Below are positions 60,453-62,015 of a DNA stretch of 62,015 nt, piece by piece. The notes under the pieces are model-generated. The model was given only the letters and a program-made list of their open reading frames with translations. It was not told the origin of the DNA and made no database searches. The DNA lies in assembly GCA_902492935.1 (NCBI GenBank), contig CABUNJ010000013.1, positions 1-62,015 of the forward strand. The letters run 5' to 3'. The DNA comes from an uncultured Collinsella sp. GTDB lineage: Bacteria; Actinomycetota; Coriobacteriia; Coriobacteriales; Coriobacteriaceae. Each line of letters starts with the position of its first letter. Position 1 is the first letter of the stretch. Made by a program: the position numbers and the translations under genes.

Positions 60453-61853
60453 GTGTGCGCGATAATTCATTTTGGAACTGACGGTTGGCGCGCTCGCGTC
60501 GATGAGGACTTCACTGCCGATAACGTTGCCCGTATCGCCGATGCCGTCGGCGAGTTGTGGCAAAAGACCAATCCGGGCAAAACGGTATATATAGGGTTCG
60601 ACACCCGGCCCCTGGCGAGCGAGTTCGCTGAGCTTGCGGCGGGCGTGCTAGCAGCGCACGGGCTGGACGCCGTGCTCGCTTCGCGACCTGTTCCGACCCC
60701 TGCCCTTACGTGGGCGGCGGCTTATGACGGTGAGGCGTGCGGCGCGCTCATGGTGACGGGGTCCCATCATCCGCAGGGTTATCTGTGCCTCAAGATTCGC
60801 ATGGGTGACGGCTCGACCGCCAACCAGGATGTCATCGAAGAGCTCGAAGAGACCGTGGCTCCCGAGCCAATGGGGATCGAGGGGCAATATCGCACCGCGG
60901 ATATCATTCCTGACTATATGCAGGCGGTGGCATCGTTTGTCGATGCCGAAGCCATCCGCGCCGCGCACCTGCGCGTGGTTGTCGATCCCATGGGCGGCGC
61001 AGCCCAGGGCTATCTAGCCGATTTGCTGCGCGAGCTTGGCGTTGAGGTGCACGAGATTCACGCCGGGCAGGCGTCTGACCAAGAAGATATCTGCCCCGAC
61101 CCCGTTGAGCCTTGGGTGGACGCTTGCGAGCGCACGGTTATCGAGGACGGAGCTTGCGCTGGCCTGGTGACCGACGGCGACGCCGACCGTATCGGCGCGG
61201 TTGACGAGCGCGGCAGATATATACATCCGCATCAGATCATGGCGCTCGTTTTGGGCGACTTGGTTCAATTTCGTAATTTGGAGGGGCGCGTCGTCGTCAA
61301 TCTTTCATGCTCGACGCTCGTGCGTCGCATTGCCGAGGCGCTTGGCTGCCGCGTGACCGTCAAACCAGTCGGTTTCAAATATATAGCGGCGGAGATGAAG
61401 AAGGGCGGCGTCCTCATAGGCGGCGAAGAAGCCGGTGGTATCGGCATCGCCGCGCATATGCCCGAGCGCGATGGAATCCTCGCCTGTCTGATTCTGTGTG
61501 AGCTTATGGCAAAGACGGACGCGCCTTTGGGCGTTCTGGTCGACCAACTCGAGGACAGTTTTGGTAAGACGAGTTACGGTCGACGCGATTTACGCCTTGA
61601 GGCCGAAGATGCCGAAACGTTACGAACCCTGCTGCCGGGCGTAAACCCCAAGTCGATTTGTGGCAAGGTGCCGCAAAACGTTAGTCATATGGATGGCTTG
61701 CGTTTGGCATTCGAGGATGACACGTGGCTGCTGGTCCGTCCTAGTGGGACCGAACCAGTGGTGCGCGTCTACGCCGAGGGGTTCTCGGTGGAAGAACGCG
61801 ATGAGTTGCTCGATGCTGGCTGTGCTTTAGCTAGGGGGACGTATCCGCTTTAA
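60453..61853 (+). CDS. Phosphoglucomutase/phosphomannomutase-family enzyme
   Basis: 466 residues with the four-domain phosphohexomutase layout. Active-site serine Ser104 lies in VTGSHHPQGY (canonical TASHNP is changed), the Mg2+ loop in VTDGDADRIGAVD, the sugar loop in GGEEAGGIG, and the phosphate site in RPSGTEPVVRVYAE. It interconverts hexose 1- and 6-phosphates. The start is GTG at 60453 with GAGGTG about 8 bases before it, directly before IIHFGTDGWR, the usual family beginning. Frequent ATA codons set it apart from most genes in the window. Confidence 0.88.
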   Translation: MCAIIHFGTDGWRARVDEDFTADNVARIADAVGELWQKTNPGKTVYIGFDTRPLASEFAELAAGVLAAHGLDAVLASRPVPTPALTWAAAYDGEACGALMVTGSHHPQGYLCLKIRMGDGSTANQDVIEELEETVAPEPMGIEGQYRTADIIPDYMQAVASFVDAEAIRAAHLRVVVDPMGGAAQGYLADLLRELGVEVHEIHAGQASDQEDICPDPVEPWVDACERTVIEDGACAGLVTDGDADRIGAVDERGRYIHPHQIMALVLGDLVQFRNLEGRVVVNLSCSTLVRRIAEALGCRVTVKPVGFKYIAAEMKKGGVLIGGEEAGGIGIAAHMPERDGILACLILCELMAKTDAPLGVLVDQLEDSFGKTSYGRRDLRLEAEDAETLRTLLPGVNPKSICGKVPQNVSHMDGLRLAFEDDTWLLVRPSGTEPVVRVYAEGFSVEERDELLDAGCALARGTYPL

Positions 61854-62015
61854 CCATGAGACTGCCTTATATAAAGAGATGCTCGGCGAGCGGTAGTTAA
61901 CGGCTGGCAAACGTTAGTCGAATCCCGAGATGTGTAGGAAATGTGTACGCCCAGATTCCCGCCCGCGGGGCCCCTCCGGTCTGGCAATATATCTCCTTGC
62001 CGCGCGGCCCGGTCG
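61854..62015. other. Unassigned right end
   Basis: 162 bases without a recognised gene. The last 60 are very GC-rich with possible pairing and might be the edge of a gene or structured RNA beyond the window. A short minus-strand frame with AAGGAG before a TTG (61998 area) is not convincing. Confidence 0.3.

Noticed and set aside
61990..62015. Start of a structured RNA gene at the right edge
   Set aside because: GC-rich pairing is possible, but no conserved SRP, tmRNA or RNase P core could be identified in the bases available.

Overview
The window looks like chromosome of a high-G+C, anaerobic, gut-type Actinomycetota of the class Coriobacteriia, most likely Collinsella. This is inferred from recognisable gene content and order (upp, then atpIBEFHAGDC, then murA, then an LCP gene; prfA-prmC-tsaC), frequent GTG and TTG starts, strong GC-rich codon use, an LPxTG-like surface protein and an LtaS-type transferase. 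No rRNA, tRNA, CRISPR array, transposase or phage gene was seen. It is a core-gene region with small accessory insertions and an unusual density of structured intergenic repeats.

Layout. 1-2.2 kb: 3' part of a sortase-anchored surface protein with a probable frameshift at its left end. 2.2-2.7 kb: array of six alternating 14-nt boxes plus a nested palindrome. 2.7-6.1 kb: LtaS/MdoB-like transferase (-) and a nitroreductase (+). 6.2-11 kb: K+ transporter kup, a small membrane protein, and a KdpD/KdpE-like two-component pair without kdpFABC. 11-18 kb: rlmKL, a HAD phosphatase, a transaldolase-family enzyme and tex, with two MITE-like palindromes. 18.4-22.8 kb: Gfo/Idh dehydrogenase, OFA-type transporter and SDR dehydrogenase (-), with a LysR regulator facing away. 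22.9-28.7 kb: diguanylate cyclase, a second six-box array, and a MarR-controlled heterodimeric ABC exporter.

29-35.7 kb: pyridoxal kinase-like gene coupled to a cysteine-rich TIGR04076 protein, an ATPase/nuclease-like DUF4143 gene bracketed by repeats, an LMW tyrosine phosphatase, an MFS exporter, an unknown membrane protein and an aldose epimerase. 36-40.4 kb: amino-acid ABC importer (Tat-type lipoprotein, permease, ATPase) followed by an M20 peptidase. 40.6-47.5 kb: prfA, prmC with a large insertion, hicAB toxin-antitoxin, tsaC, glpK, upp. 47.8-57.3 kb: complete F1Fo ATP synthase operon, murA, LCP. 57.6-61.9 kb: pepT (-), DtxR/MntR-like regulator, homocysteine methyltransferase-like enzyme, phosphohexomutase.

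The most unusual content is non-coding: (1) two six-box arrays with the same ~31-bp alternating-orientation plan, each ending in a strong hairpin; (2) a composite intergenic repeat in four places whose outer stem pairs are kept although their sequences differ, and whose hairpin loop is exactly inverted between two copies; (3) a dispersed GACAAAGGGA/TCCCTTTGTC palindrome that punctuates gene blocks; (4) a 33-bp-period triplet repeat before the DUF4143 gene; (5) a perfect palindrome over the -10 box of hicAB.
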